Assembly: GCF_018459925.1 (NCBI RefSeq)
Contig: NZ_CP075371.1
Span: 2,418,001-2,482,000 of the forward strand
Direction of reading: 5' to 3'
Origin: Nocardioides aquaticus
GTDB lineage: Bacteria; Actinomycetota; Actinomycetes; Propionibacteriales; Nocardioidaceae
Length of the DNA: 64,000 nt
Shown here: one piece after another, positions 32,742 through 41,348 of the stretch
Layout: each line of letters starts with the position of its first letter
Numbering within the stretch: the first letter of the stretch is position 1
Position numbers and translations under genes: made by a program
The notes under the pieces: generated by a model
Seen by the model: only the letters and a program-made list of their open reading frames with translations
Database searches by the model: none
What the model was told of the DNA's origin: nothing

Positions 32742-32789
32742 ACCACCGAGGGCCGACCCTCGACCACCGGTCCCGCCGCCGGCGACGAC

Positions 32790-35624
32790 CTACTCGGCGA
32801 GCCCCGAGTACGCCACCACGCCGCGCTTGAGCTGCTTGACCGTCGCCCGCGCGGTGTCGCGGAGCGGGCCGGGGCCCGCGGCGGTGGCGACCTGCCCCGA
32901 GAGGTCGACCAGCTGCTTCATCCAGCGCACGAAGTCACCCGCGGTGAGGTCGGTGGTGCCGAGGACGTCGTCGAGGTCGTCGCCCTCGGCCCACCGGAAG
33001 GCGCACCAGGCGAAGCCGGCGTCGGGGCGCCTCAGGAAGTCCAGGTGGTGCTGCTTCTCGAGGCCGTCGAGGTCGCCCCACAGCTGCATCATCGCGTCGA
33101 TGGCGGCCCCGGTGTTTCCTCCGGGCACCCGCGGCGAGCGCGCGTCGTCGGGGCGGCGCGCCTCGAAGACCAGCACCGACAGCGCCGCGGCCAGGCCCGA
33201 GGACGTGAGGCCGTCCCAGAGGCCCTGGCGCAGGGACTCCGCGGCCACCAGGTCCATCTCGGAGTAGAGGCGCCGCAGCCGGGCGCCCTCGGTGGTGACC
33301 TCGTCGCCCTCGAGGTAGCCCAGCGCCGTGAGCACCTCGCAGACCCGGTCGAACTGGCGCGCGACGGTGTTCGTGCGGTTCTCCACCCGCCGGCGCAGGG
33401 TCGCGGAGTCGCGCTCGAGCTTGAAGTGCCGCTCGGCCCAGCGGGCGTGGTCCTCACGGTCGCTGCACCCGTGGCACGGGTGCGCCTTCATCCGGGCCCG
33501 CAGGTCCGAGACCCGGGCCGCCGTACGGTCCGGTCCGCCGTCCCGGCCGTCGCCGCCGGACTCGCGCGCCGACGCCCGCAGGTGCGGCGGCGGGATGTCT
33601 GCGGCGCGCTTGTGGAGCGCGTCCGCCAGGTCGCGGCGCTGCTGGGGGTTGCGGCCGTTGAAGCTCTTGGGCACCCGCATCCGGGCCAGCGCCTCGACCG
33701 GCTCGGGGAAGTCCATCGGCCCGAGCCGGCGGGCCTGGCGCTGCTGGGTCAGGACGTACGGCCGCGGGTTGTCGGGGTCCCAGCCCGGGTCGAGCACGAG
33801 GGCCGTACCGGCGAACTTCCCGCCGGGCACCTCGATGACGTCACCGATCCTGAGCTTCTGCAACGAGCCCAGGGCCAGGTCGCGGCGATCGGCGCGACGG
33901 CTGCGGCCGGCGTCCTTCTCGACCTCGTTGACCTGGCGGCGCAGGGAGGCGTACTCCATGAAGTCGCCGAGGTGGCAGGTCGCCGCCTCCGCGTACCCCT
34001 CCAGCGCGTCCTCGGCCTTGTGCAGCTGGCGGGCGAGGCTGACGACGGCCTTGTCGGCCTGGAACTGCGCGAAGGACTGCTCCAGCAGCTCGCGCGAGCG
34101 GGTGCGCCCGAACTGGTGCACCAGGTTGACGGCCATGTTGTAGGACGGCCGGAAGGAGGAGCGCAGCGGGTAGGTCCGGGTGGAGGCCAGGCCGGCGACC
34201 TCCCGGGGGTTCATCCCCGGCTGCCACAGCACCACCCCGTGGCCCTCGACGTCGAGGCCGCGCCGGCCGGCGCGACCGGTGAGCTGGGTGTACTCCCCCG
34301 GCGTTATGTCGGCGTGCGTCTCGCCGTTCCACTTGCTGAGCTTCTCGATGACCACGGTGCGCGCCGGCATGTTCACGCCGAGCGCCAGGGTCTCGGTCGC
34401 GAAGACCGCCTTGCAGAGCCCGCGCAGGTAGAGCTCCTCCACCACGTGCTTGAACGCCGGCAGCATCCCGGCGTGGTGCGCGGCGACGCCACGGACCAGC
34501 CCGTCGAGGAAGTCGTGGTAGCCGAGCACCTGCAGGTCGTCGGCGGGCAGGTCGCGGCAGGACGCCTCGACGAAGGTCCGGATCTCCTCGCGCTCGGCCG
34601 GTGTCGTCAGCCGGACGTTGGAGTCCAGGCACTGCTGCACCGCCGCCGCGCACCCGGCCCGGCTGAAGATGAACGTGATCGCGGGCAGCAGGCCCTCGCG
34701 GTCGAGCGCGGTGAGCACGTCGACGCGGCTCGGGATCCACACCCGCCGGCCGTTGCCGACCGGACGCGCGCCCTGTCCGCCCCCGGCGCCGCCACCGCCG
34801 CCGGAGGGCCGGGGCGTCTTGCCACGCCCCTTCTTCGGCGTGCGGCGGTCCTTGATCCGGGTCGCGGCCCAGTCGTCGCGGGCCAGCTTGACCAGCTCGT
34901 CGTTGACCGGCGCGCCCTCCTGGACGAACCCGGCGGAGGCGTCGACGTCGGAGGAGGCGAAGAGGTCGAGCAGCCGGCGTCCGACCAGGACGTGCTGGTA
35001 GAGCGGGACCGGGCGGCGCTCCTCGACGATCGTGGTCGTCTCCCCGCGCACGGTGGCCAGCCACTCGCCGAACTCCTCGGCGTTCGAGACCGTCGCGGAC
35101 AGCGAGATCACGCTGACCGACTCCGGCAGGTGGATGATCACCTCCTCCCACACCGCGCCGCGGGAGCGGTCGGCGAGGTAGTGCACCTCGTCCATCACCA
35201 CGAAGCCGAGCCCGATCAGGGTGCTGGACCCGGCGTAGAGCATGTTGCGCAGGACCTCGGTCGTCATCACGACGACCGGCGCGTCGCCGTTGACGACGTC
35301 GTCGCCGGTCAGCAGGCCGACGTTCTCCGGGCCATAGCGGGCCACCAGGTCGTGGTACTTCTGGTTGGACAGCGCCTTGATCGGGGTAGTGTAGAAGGTC
35401 TTGCGCCCGGTCTGCAGGGCCAGGTGGACGCCGAACTCGCCGACGATGGTCTTGCCCGACCCCGTCGGCGCCGCGACGAGCACGCCGCGACCGTCCTCGA
35501 TCGCGCGGCAGGCGCGCAGCTGGAAGTCGTCGAGCGCGAACTCGTAGTGCGCGGCGAAGTCGCGCAGCACGGGGTACTCACGTTCTGCTCGGTAGGACGC
35601 GTAGCGCTCGGCAGGCGTGGTCAT
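32790..35624 (-). CDS. helY: DEAD/DEAH-box helicase HelY (Ski2/Mtr4-like)
   Basis: The 944-residue superfamily 2 helicase has Walker A APTGSGKT, the Walker B box VMDEVHYL, SATVSNAEEF (motif III), TETLALGVNMPA and TGRAGRRGLD (motif VI). The C-terminal third resembles the rRNA-processing arch and DSHCT-type helical domain. It is the counterpart of Rv2092c. The likely role is RNA or RNA/DNA unwinding. A Gly-rich linker with a GGGGGAGG run is present near residue 280. It overlaps the upstream DagK-like gene by 4 nt. Confidence 0.93.
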   Translation of the reverse strand: MTTPAERYASYRAEREYPVLRDFAAHYEFALDDFQLRACRAIEDGRGVLVAAPTGSGKTIVGEFGVHLALQTGRKTFYTTPIKALSNQKYHDLVARYGPENVGLLTGDDVVNGDAPVVVMTTEVLRNMLYAGSSTLIGLGFVVMDEVHYLADRSRGAVWEEVIIHLPESVSVISLSATVSNAEEFGEWLATVRGETTTIVEERRPVPLYQHVLVGRRLLDLFASSDVDASAGFVQEGAPVNDELVKLARDDWAATRIKDRRTPKKGRGKTPRPSGGGGGAGGGQGARPVGNGRRVWIPSRVDVLTALDREGLLPAITFIFSRAGCAAAVQQCLDSNVRLTTPAEREEIRTFVEASCRDLPADDLQVLGYHDFLDGLVRGVAAHHAGMLPAFKHVVEELYLRGLCKAVFATETLALGVNMPARTVVIEKLSKWNGETHADITPGEYTQLTGRAGRRGLDVEGHGVVLWQPGMNPREVAGLASTRTYPLRSSFRPSYNMAVNLVHQFGRTRSRELLEQSFAQFQADKAVVSLARQLHKAEDALEGYAEAATCHLGDFMEYASLRRQVNEVEKDAGRSRRADRRDLALGSLQKLRIGDVIEVPGGKFAGTALVLDPGWDPDNPRPYVLTQQRQARRLGPMDFPEPVEALARMRVPKSFNGRNPQQRRDLADALHKRAADIPPPHLRASARESGGDGRDGGPDRTAARVSDLRARMKAHPCHGCSDREDHARWAERHFKLERDSATLRRRVENRTNTVARQFDRVCEVLTALGYLEGDEVTTEGARLRRLYSEMDLVAAESLRQGLWDGLTSSGLAAALSVLVFEARRPDDARSPRVPGGNTGAAIDAMMQLWGDLDGLEKQHHLDFLRRPDAGFAWCAFRWAEGDDLDDVLGTTDLTAGDFVRWMKQLVDLSGQVATAAGPGPLRDTARATVKQLKRGVVAYSGLAE

Positions 35625-36517
35625 GCGGCACCTCCAGGGGCCAGGACCGCCAACGCCCCCGGGGCGGCCTCGATCGTGGTGGGCAGCGGTCCGAACCGCT
35701 CCCCGTCGGCGTAGGCGACGATGCCGGGGGCGGCGACCGTCACGCGTCGGGCACGGTGGTGGGTGTACTGCGGCAGGCTGGTGTGCGAGCCGTCGAGCAG
35801 GCGCGGGTAGGCCCGGACCAGCTCGGCGCGGCTCATCGGGGCGATCACGACCACGTCGAGCATCCCGTCGTCGAGCCGGGCGCCCTCGGCGATGCGGAGG
35901 CCGCCGCCGAAGGACGGTCCGTTGCCCACGGCCACCAGCACCGCGTCCGTACGCACGACCCGCCCGTCCAGGTCGAGGGTGTAGGACCGGGGCGCGACCC
36001 GCCGCAGCTCGACCAGGGTGGCGAGGTGGTAGCGCGCCCGGCCGCGCAGCCGGTGCATCCGGTTCGCCCGCTCGCTGACGAGGGCGTCGAAGCCCGCGGC
36101 GAAGACGGTGGAGTAGTAGCGGCCTCCGGTCACCGCGAGGTCGACGATCCGGATCGAGCCGCGGGCCACGAGGTCGGCCGCGGCGGGCGGGTCGTCGCGG
36201 GGGATGCCGAGGGCACGGGCGGTGTCGTTCCCGGTGCCGGCCGGCACGATCCCCAGCGGGGTGCCGGTGCCGGCCACCGCCTGCAGCCCGACGTTGACCA
36301 TCCCGTCCCCGCCGCAGACGACCAGCGCGTCCACCCCGTCGGCGACCGCCGCGCGGGCGACGTCGGTCGCGCCGACCTGGTCGCGGCCCTCGAGCGAGCG
36401 CACCCGCACACCCAGCGAGCGCAACCTGTTCACCGCGGCGTCACGGGCGCCGGCCGAACGGCCCCTGCCGGCGGCCGGGTTGGTGATCAGCGCGACCTCG
36501 CGCTTGGGGACAACCAC
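35621..36517 (-). CDS. diacylglycerol kinase family lipid kinase
   Basis: The 298-residue product has the DAGK catalytic-domain features: LITNPAAGRGR at the start, VVCGGDGMVNVGLQAVAG (the GGDG nucleotide loop), LGIVPAGTGNDTARALGIP, GFDALVSERAN and VGNGPSFGGGLRIAEGARLDDG. It phosphorylates diacylglycerol or a related lipid. GTG 36517 is the start. It is in the leftward operon with helY. A YegS/BmrU-type lipid kinase is the main alternative within the same fold. Confidence 0.9.
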   Translation of the reverse strand: MVVPKREVALITNPAAGRGRSAGARDAAVNRLRSLGVRVRSLEGRDQVGATDVARAAVADGVDALVVCGGDGMVNVGLQAVAGTGTPLGIVPAGTGNDTARALGIPRDDPPAAADLVARGSIRIVDLAVTGGRYYSTVFAAGFDALVSERANRMHRLRGRARYHLATLVELRRVAPRSYTLDLDGRVVRTDAVLVAVGNGPSFGGGLRIAEGARLDDGMLDVVVIAPMSRAELVRAYPRLLDGSHTSLPQYTHHRARRVTVAAPGIVAYADGERFGPLPTTIEAAPGALAVLAPGGAA

Positions 36518-36568
36518 GCCTCGACCCTACCGAGGGGGGCGGTCACCCCCGGACGGCTGCCGGTGTGG

Positions 36569-36985
36569 CTAGCGGTCGTCGCCGATGCGCAGGTGCACCG
36601 CGAAGTGCTCCGGCGAGGCACCGACGGCCCGGGCCAGCCGCGACATCGCGTCGAGCACGCCCTCGGAGGTCCAGCGGGTCCCCGGGGCGGCCAGGGTCAC
36701 GCGGTCGCCGTGGAGCACCACCAGGACCTGGCCGTGGCGCCACGCGCGGTGGGCGCGTACCCGGGTGTCGTCGGTGGCCACGATCGTCGGGTACGCCTCG
36801 TCGACCGCGAGCAGGTCGCACGGCGTCTCCTGGCCGGGACCGCCGGACAGCGCCCCCTCGACGAGGTGGGCCGTCCGCAGGCCCGAGCCCCCGGACCACA
36901 CCACGTCGGTCTCGCCGAGCCACTCGGGCAGGTCGAACGGGTCGACCTCGACCAGCAGGGGCGCGCCGGTCTCCGCGGCGCTCAC
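36569..36985 (-). CDS. conserved-context hypothetical protein between tatC and the lipid kinase
   Basis: The 138-residue product has no signal peptide or membrane helix and is rich in beta-strand-like segments (LLVEVDPFDLPEWLGETDVVW, GQVLVVLHGDRVTLAA). Start GTG 36985 overlaps the tatC stop by 4 nt (GTGA), which supports expression in the tat operon. I do not recognise the family. It could be a small cytoplasmic accessory protein. Confidence 0.6.
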   Translation of the reverse strand: MSAAETGAPLLVEVDPFDLPEWLGETDVVWSGGSGLRTAHLVEGALSGGPGQETPCDLLAVDEAYPTIVATDDTRVRAHRAWRHGQVLVVLHGDRVTLAAPGTRWTSEGVLDAMSRLARAVGASPEHFAVHLRIGDDR

Positions 36986-37806
36986 GCCTCGGCGGCCGCG
37001 ACGAGGGCGGCCCGCCGCTTGGCCCGCCGCTTGTCGTTGCTCCGGGCGATGACCTCGGAGACGAGGAACAGCACGACCATCGGCATCGCCATGATCGTCA
37101 TCGTGAACGGGTCGGCCGACGGCGTCGCGATCGCGGCGAAGACGAAGGTGCCCACGATGATCCAGGGCCGGTAGGCGGCGAGCGCCTTGCCCGAGATGAT
37201 CCCGGCGAGGTTGAGCAGCACCACGAAGAGGGGGATCTCGAAGGAGATGCCGAAGACCAGCAGGGTGCGGCTGAAGAACTGCAGGTACTCGTTGAACTCC
37301 ACCAGGTTCGTCAGCCCCGGCGGGTTGAGCCCGATCAGGATCTCCAGGCCCTTGGCCAGCGTGAGGTATCCCAGCGCGACACCGGCCAGGAAGAGCGGCC
37401 CGGCGATCGCGGCGAAGACCCGCGTCCACTTCTTCTCCCGCGCGTGCAGCCCGGGGACGATGAACGCCCAGATCTGGTAGAGCCAGAGCGGGCTGGTGGC
37501 CACGACCGAGGCGAACCCGCACAGCTTGAGGTAGAGCATCAGGCCGCCGGCAGGACCCTGCGTCGTGTCCAGCCCGCTGTTGTCGGGCAGGTTGGCGCGG
37601 GCGTCCTTGAGCGGGCCGTAGACGATGTCGTAGACCTGCTGGAAGAACAGCAGGGACACCAGCAGCCCGGCCAGCAGGATGATGGCGACCTTGAGGATGC
37701 GGGCGCGAAGCTCGCGCAGGTGGTCCGAGAGGGCCATCCGGCCGTCGTCGCCCACGGGGTGGACGGGGCGACCGACGAAGATGCGGGCGACGCCGGTGAT
37801 CGACAC
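36982..37806 (-). CDS. tatC: Sec-independent protein translocase TatC
   Basis: The 274-residue protein has six membrane helices. The family signature MALSDHLRELRARIL begins at residue 24; LWLYQIWAFIVPGLHAREKKW and the late FTMTIMAMPMVVLF are also typical. TatC forms the twin-arginine signal receptor with TatA/B. The start may be GTG 37806 or ATG 37737. The Tat substrate candidate in this window is the DUF1501 protein. Position next to tatA and pafBC matches Rv2093c-Rv2096c. Confidence 0.95.
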   Translation of the reverse strand: MSITGVARIFVGRPVHPVGDDGRMALSDHLRELRARILKVAIILLAGLLVSLLFFQQVYDIVYGPLKDARANLPDNSGLDTTQGPAGGLMLYLKLCGFASVVATSPLWLYQIWAFIVPGLHAREKKWTRVFAAIAGPLFLAGVALGYLTLAKGLEILIGLNPPGLTNLVEFNEYLQFFSRTLLVFGISFEIPLFVVLLNLAGIISGKALAAYRPWIIVGTFVFAAIATPSADPFTMTIMAMPMVVLFLVSEVIARSNDKRRAKRRAALVAAAEA

Positions 37807-37820
37807 AGGGAGCGGCAGGG

Positions 37821-38132
37821 TCAGCCGGGGTGACGCTCGGTGGAGGTCGTCGACGCGTCGGTCGTCGCCTCACCGCTGGCCGGGGGCAGCTCGCCCGCGA
37901 CCGTCACGTCGGTGCCGTCGGTGCTCGAGACCGGCTTCGAGGTGTCCTTGGCCTTGTCCTTGTCCTTGTCGTCGTCGATCAGGCCCTTGGTCTCGGACTT
38001 GAAGATCTTCAGTGCCTGACCGGTGCTGCGCGCGAGGTCGGGCAGCTTGGCTGCACCGAAGACCAGGATCACGATCGCGAGGATGATGAACCACTCGGCG
38101 CCCTGGGGCATCCCGAGCATGGGGTAGGACAT
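37821..38132 (-). CDS. tatA: Sec-independent protein translocase TatA
   Basis: The 103-residue protein has one N-terminal helix (WFIILAIVILVFGAAKLPDLARSTG) with the conserved FG-x-KLP hinge and an amphipathic helix after it, then a charged Lys/Asp-rich tail. TatA oligomers form the translocation channel. ATG 38132 is preceded by GAGGTC. It lies 14 bp upstream of tatC. The tail is low in complexity, as usual for the family. Confidence 0.95.
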   Translation of the reverse strand: MSYPMLGMPQGAEWFIILAIVILVFGAAKLPDLARSTGQALKIFKSETKGLIDDDKDKDKAKDTSKPVSSTDGTDVTVAGELPPASGEATTDASTTSTERHPG

Positions 38133-38264
38133 GGCGACCTCACAGACGACCCGGTCGCAGGACCGGGGCTTGGACGGCGGACGAGGCCATCCTACGTCGC
38201 TCCCGGTCGGTCGCGGACCCGAACCACGCCGCGAGCCCGCCGCCGACGCACCGTTCGGGCGCCG

Positions 38265-39299
38265 TCAGGGTGCTGTTGGCCGGTCGTTCGCCTGGTCGTA
38301 GAGCGCCAGCGTCTCCGCTGCGGCCCGGGCCACCGCGTCGGCGTAGGGCTCGGGACCGACGACCTCGGCGTGCGGGGCCAGGCGGAGCAGGAGCCTGGTC
38401 AGCCACCGCTCGTCGGCCACCGGGACCTCGAGGTCGACGGTGCCCTCCGGTCCGACCGGGGCCGGCCGGACGTCCTCGACGGGGTGGTAGTCGGTGACCC
38501 AGGAGGCCTCCGGGCGCAGCCGCAGCGTCACCCGGGGCGTGTCGCGGGCGGTCCCGAGCAGCGACCCGGTCAGCCGGCGGGGGCGGGCCGGGGCGGTGGT
38601 CACCTCGGCGTCGAGCACCTCGGCATGCTGCACCCGGTCCAGCCGGAAGAGCCGCGGCGCCTCGGCGCTGTGGCAGTAGGCGTCGAGGTAGGCGTGGCCG
38701 TCGTGCTCCACGACCGCACGGGGGTCGACGACCCGGTCGGAGATCTCGTCGCGCGTCGGGACCCAGTAGCGCAGCCGCACCTGGCGGCCGCGGGCCACGG
38801 CGTCGCCGAGCTCGCCGGCCAGGCGGGACAGGGCGTCACCGGCCTCGTCGGCGCCGGTCTCCACGGCGGCCGGGTCCGGTCCCCCGGCGGCTGCGGCCTC
38901 GAGCTTGCCCAGCACCCGGTCGACGACCGCGCGGGTGTCGTCCTGGGTGCCGGCGCGCAGCGCGCGCAGGGCGACGATGACCGCGGAGGCCTCGGTCGGG
39001 CTCAGCCGCAGCGGCCGGTCGAGGTAGTCGGCGTTGGCGACGCGGATGACGCCGTCGCCGTCCTCGCCCTCCAGGGCGTCGATGTCGACGTCGATCAGGT
39101 CGTCGGGGTAGCCGCCGGGCAGGCCGCACATGAAGAGGACCTTCAGGTCGGAGACGACCTGGTCACGGGACACGCCGAGCAGGTCGGCGGCCGCGGCGAG
39201 GTCGACGCTGCCGCGGGCGTGCAGGAACGGCACGAGGGTCAGCAGCCGGGTGACCTGCTCCCCCGCACCGGCGGGGGCCTTGCGCGTCGTCGGGCTCAC
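38265..39299 (-). CDS. pafC: WYL-domain transcriptional activator PafC
   Basis: The 344-residue protein has an N-terminal winged-helix (RLLTLVPFLHARGSVDLAAA, LGVSRDQVVSDLKVLFMCG) and a WYL ligand-sensing domain (VRLRYWVPTRDEISDR, RAVVEHDGHAYLDAYCHSAEAPRLFRLDRV), then a WCX extension. With PafB it forms the PafBC activator of LexA-independent DNA-damage genes. Start GTG 39299 overlaps pafB by 4 nt, so the two are coexpressed. It is the counterpart of Rv2095c. Confidence 0.93.
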   Translation of the reverse strand: MSPTTRKAPAGAGEQVTRLLTLVPFLHARGSVDLAAAADLLGVSRDQVVSDLKVLFMCGLPGGYPDDLIDVDIDALEGEDGDGVIRVANADYLDRPLRLSPTEASAVIVALRALRAGTQDDTRAVVDRVLGKLEAAAAGGPDPAAVETGADEAGDALSRLAGELGDAVARGRQVRLRYWVPTRDEISDRVVDPRAVVEHDGHAYLDAYCHSAEAPRLFRLDRVQHAEVLDAEVTTAPARPRRLTGSLLGTARDTPRVTLRLRPEASWVTDYHPVEDVRPAPVGPEGTVDLEVPVADERWLTRLLLRLAPHAEVVGPEPYADAVARAAAETLALYDQANDRPTAP

Positions 39300-40291
39300 G
39301 GGAGGTCTCCTACGGGGTCGGGCAGCGCCCGCAGGCGGGTGACCACGGCCTCGCGCAGCGTCGCCGGCTCCTCGACGAAGGCGGCCGGGCCGTGCCCGAG
39401 GACCTCGTCGGCCAGCCCGACCGTGCCGCGGGTCAGCACCAGGCGGTCCCAGTCGTCGCGACCGTCGGGGCCGGTGACGCCGACCTCGAGGTCGACGGCG
39501 TCGCGGCGCAGCGTGTGGCCGGCTCCCTGGCGGACCAGCAGCACCGACCGCTCGTGGCTGGGTGCGGGGGCGAGGCGCCGGGCGACCTCGCGCAGGTCGG
39601 TGCCGGGCGGCACGTCGTACGACCCGGGGTCGCCGTCGGTGTGCGCGCGCCCGCGCACGCGGGAGAGCCGGAACACCCGCTCGGCGCTGCGGTCGGTGTC
39701 CTGGCCCACGACGTACCAGCGTCCGGCGTAGCGGGTCACGCCCCACGGCTGCAGGTGCCGCGTCTGCGGGGCCGCGCCGGCCCGCGCGTAGTCGAAGCGG
39801 ACCGGCACCCGGTCGCGGACCGCCTCGAGGAAGACCTCGAAGGACGGCTCGTCGGCGCGCAGCCGCGGCTGGACGATGTCGAGCCGGCTGGTGTCGACGT
39901 CGACGCCGGCGGCGGTCAGCTTGCGGACGGCGTCGCTGGCGGCGGTGGCGAAGCGGGCGTGGTCCCAGACCTTGGCGGCCAGGCCGACCACGGCGGCCTC
40001 CTCGGGGTCGAGGTCGATCTCGGGGAGCGCGAACTGGTCGCGACGGACCCGGTAGCCGGGCTCGTCGTCGAAGAGCGCGTCTATCGCCCCGACCTCGATC
40101 GGCACGCCGAGGCTGCGCAGCTCCTCCTTGTCGCGGTCGAACTTGCGCTCGAAGGCGTCGTCGGAGTGGTCGGGGTAGAGGATCGCGCGGATCCGCGCCT
40201 TGGGCACGAGGTGACGCTGGACCAGCAGCATGATCAGCAGGTTGAGCAGGCGCTCGGACTTCGCCTCCGTCTGCGCCTCGGGTGTCACCAC
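39296..40291 (-). CDS. pafB: WYL-domain transcriptional activator PafB
   Basis: The 331-residue protein starts with a winged-helix (SERLLNLLIMLLVQRHLVPK, HSDDAFERKFDRDKEELRSLGVPIE) followed by a WYL domain (VRFDYARAGAAPQTRHLQPWGVTRYAGRWYVVGQD with RVFRLSRV). PafBC senses DNA damage through the WYL domains and activates promoters with the housekeeping sigma factor. Start at GTG 40291 (a second GTG follows). The counterpart is Rv2096c, next to pafA in most actinobacteria. Confidence 0.93.
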   Translation of the reverse strand: MVTPEAQTEAKSERLLNLLIMLLVQRHLVPKARIRAILYPDHSDDAFERKFDRDKEELRSLGVPIEVGAIDALFDDEPGYRVRRDQFALPEIDLDPEEAAVVGLAAKVWDHARFATAASDAVRKLTAAGVDVDTSRLDIVQPRLRADEPSFEVFLEAVRDRVPVRFDYARAGAAPQTRHLQPWGVTRYAGRWYVVGQDTDRSAERVFRLSRVRGRAHTDGDPGSYDVPPGTDLREVARRLAPAPSHERSVLLVRQGAGHTLRRDAVDLEVGVTGPDGRDDWDRLVLTRGTVGLADEVLGHGPAAFVEEPATLREAVVTRLRALPDPVGDLP

Positions 40292-40309
40292 GTCAGTCTC
40301 GCAGCCGGC

Positions 40310-41302
40310 TCATGCGGCCCCGAGGACGTCCACCACGAAGTAGAGCGTGTCGTCGCCCTCGATGCCGGCCTGCGGGCTGCCCTGCTCGCCGTAGCCCTGG
40401 GCGGGCGGGATCGCGAGCACGACGCGGCTGCCGACGGTCTGACCGACCAGCGCCTCGTCCCAACCCTCGATGACCTGCCCGAGCCCGATCCCGAAGCCGA
40501 CGGGCTCGCCGCTGTAGCTCTCGTCGAACGGCTCGTCGCCGCCGTAGACCTGGCCGAGGTAGTTCGCGACCAGCAGGTCGCCCTTCTCCACCTCGGGGCC
40601 CTCGCCCTCGACCAGGGTCGCGCTGCGCAGCTGGTCGGTGGGCTCGGGCGTGCCCTGGAAGTCCCACCCGGTGGGGACGCCGTCGCGCTCCACCAGCTCG
40701 GGCACCCACGACGGGACGTCCTGCACGTCCTGGCCCTCGGGGCCCTCGAGGGGCTGCTCGACGAGGTCGACCACGAGGACGACCGGGTCGAGGTTGCCGA
40801 TCCCGAGCTCGGGCACGCCGGGAAGGCCGAGGACCTCGGGGGCGGTGCCGACGGTGGCGATCCGGGACCCGACGGTCGTGCCGGCCTCGACGAGGCGGCT
40901 GGCGGCGGCCGAGGCGACCTGGTCGATGGTCTGCGGCTGCTGCGGCTCGGCACCCAGGGTGACCAGCGCGCCGGAGGTCTTGTCGTCGAAGGAGTCGTCG
41001 ACCGGCTCACCGGTGAAGCCGTTGCCGATCCAGTAGTTCACGATCACCGAGTCGCCCGCGGCCAGCTCGGCCCCGTCGCCCTCGGCCAGGGTCTCGGTCT
41101 CGGTGCCGTCGACGTTCATCTCGCCGTCGAAGGCCACCTCGGGCGCGGACCCGACCTCGCCGGAGATCTCCACGGCGTCGAACCCGGTCGCCCCGCCCTC
41201 CCCCTCGTCGGACCCGCAGGCAGCGAGCGAGACGCTCAGCAGGAGCGCGGCGGAGACCGCCGCGGTACGACGGCCGGGACGCAGGAAGAGAGGCGTAGAC
41301 AC
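40310..41302 (-). CDS. FKBP-type peptidyl-prolyl isomerase lipoprotein
   Basis: The 330-residue protein has a lipoprotein signal (basic start, hydrophobic residues 14-28, lipobox SLAAC, Cys29). Two FKBP-like domains follow. The first (about residues 75-185) is degenerate. The second has VEKGDLLVANYLGQVYGG, FDESYSGEPVGFGIGLGQVIEGWDEALVG and RVVLAIPPAQGYG, the normal FKBP core. It probably folds secreted proteins. It sits between pafA and pafB with no link to pupylation visible in the sequence. Start GTG 41302. Confidence 0.88.
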   Translation of the reverse strand: MSTPLFLRPGRRTAAVSAALLLSVSLAACGSDEGEGGATGFDAVEISGEVGSAPEVAFDGEMNVDGTETETLAEGDGAELAAGDSVIVNYWIGNGFTGEPVDDSFDDKTSGALVTLGAEPQQPQTIDQVASAAASRLVEAGTTVGSRIATVGTAPEVLGLPGVPELGIGNLDPVVLVVDLVEQPLEGPEGQDVQDVPSWVPELVERDGVPTGWDFQGTPEPTDQLRSATLVEGEGPEVEKGDLLVANYLGQVYGGDEPFDESYSGEPVGFGIGLGQVIEGWDEALVGQTVGSRVVLAIPPAQGYGEQGSPQAGIEGDDTLYFVVDVLGAA

Positions 41303-41348
41303 GTGGACAGACCCTACCGGGGCTTCCTGACCGGCCCGGAGGCTCCGG

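Noticed and set aside
32353..32767. Short minus-strand frames after the HNH gene, starting like MVEERAQRASRDQG
   Set aside because: They are produced by the dispersed repeat itself; a similar frame appears at the second repeat copy near 53560-53766, so they are not genes.
32673..35714. 1000-codon plus-strand frame antisense to helY
   Set aside because: The minus strand encodes a complete helicase with all motifs; the plus frame has no recognisable domain and begins in the repeat region.
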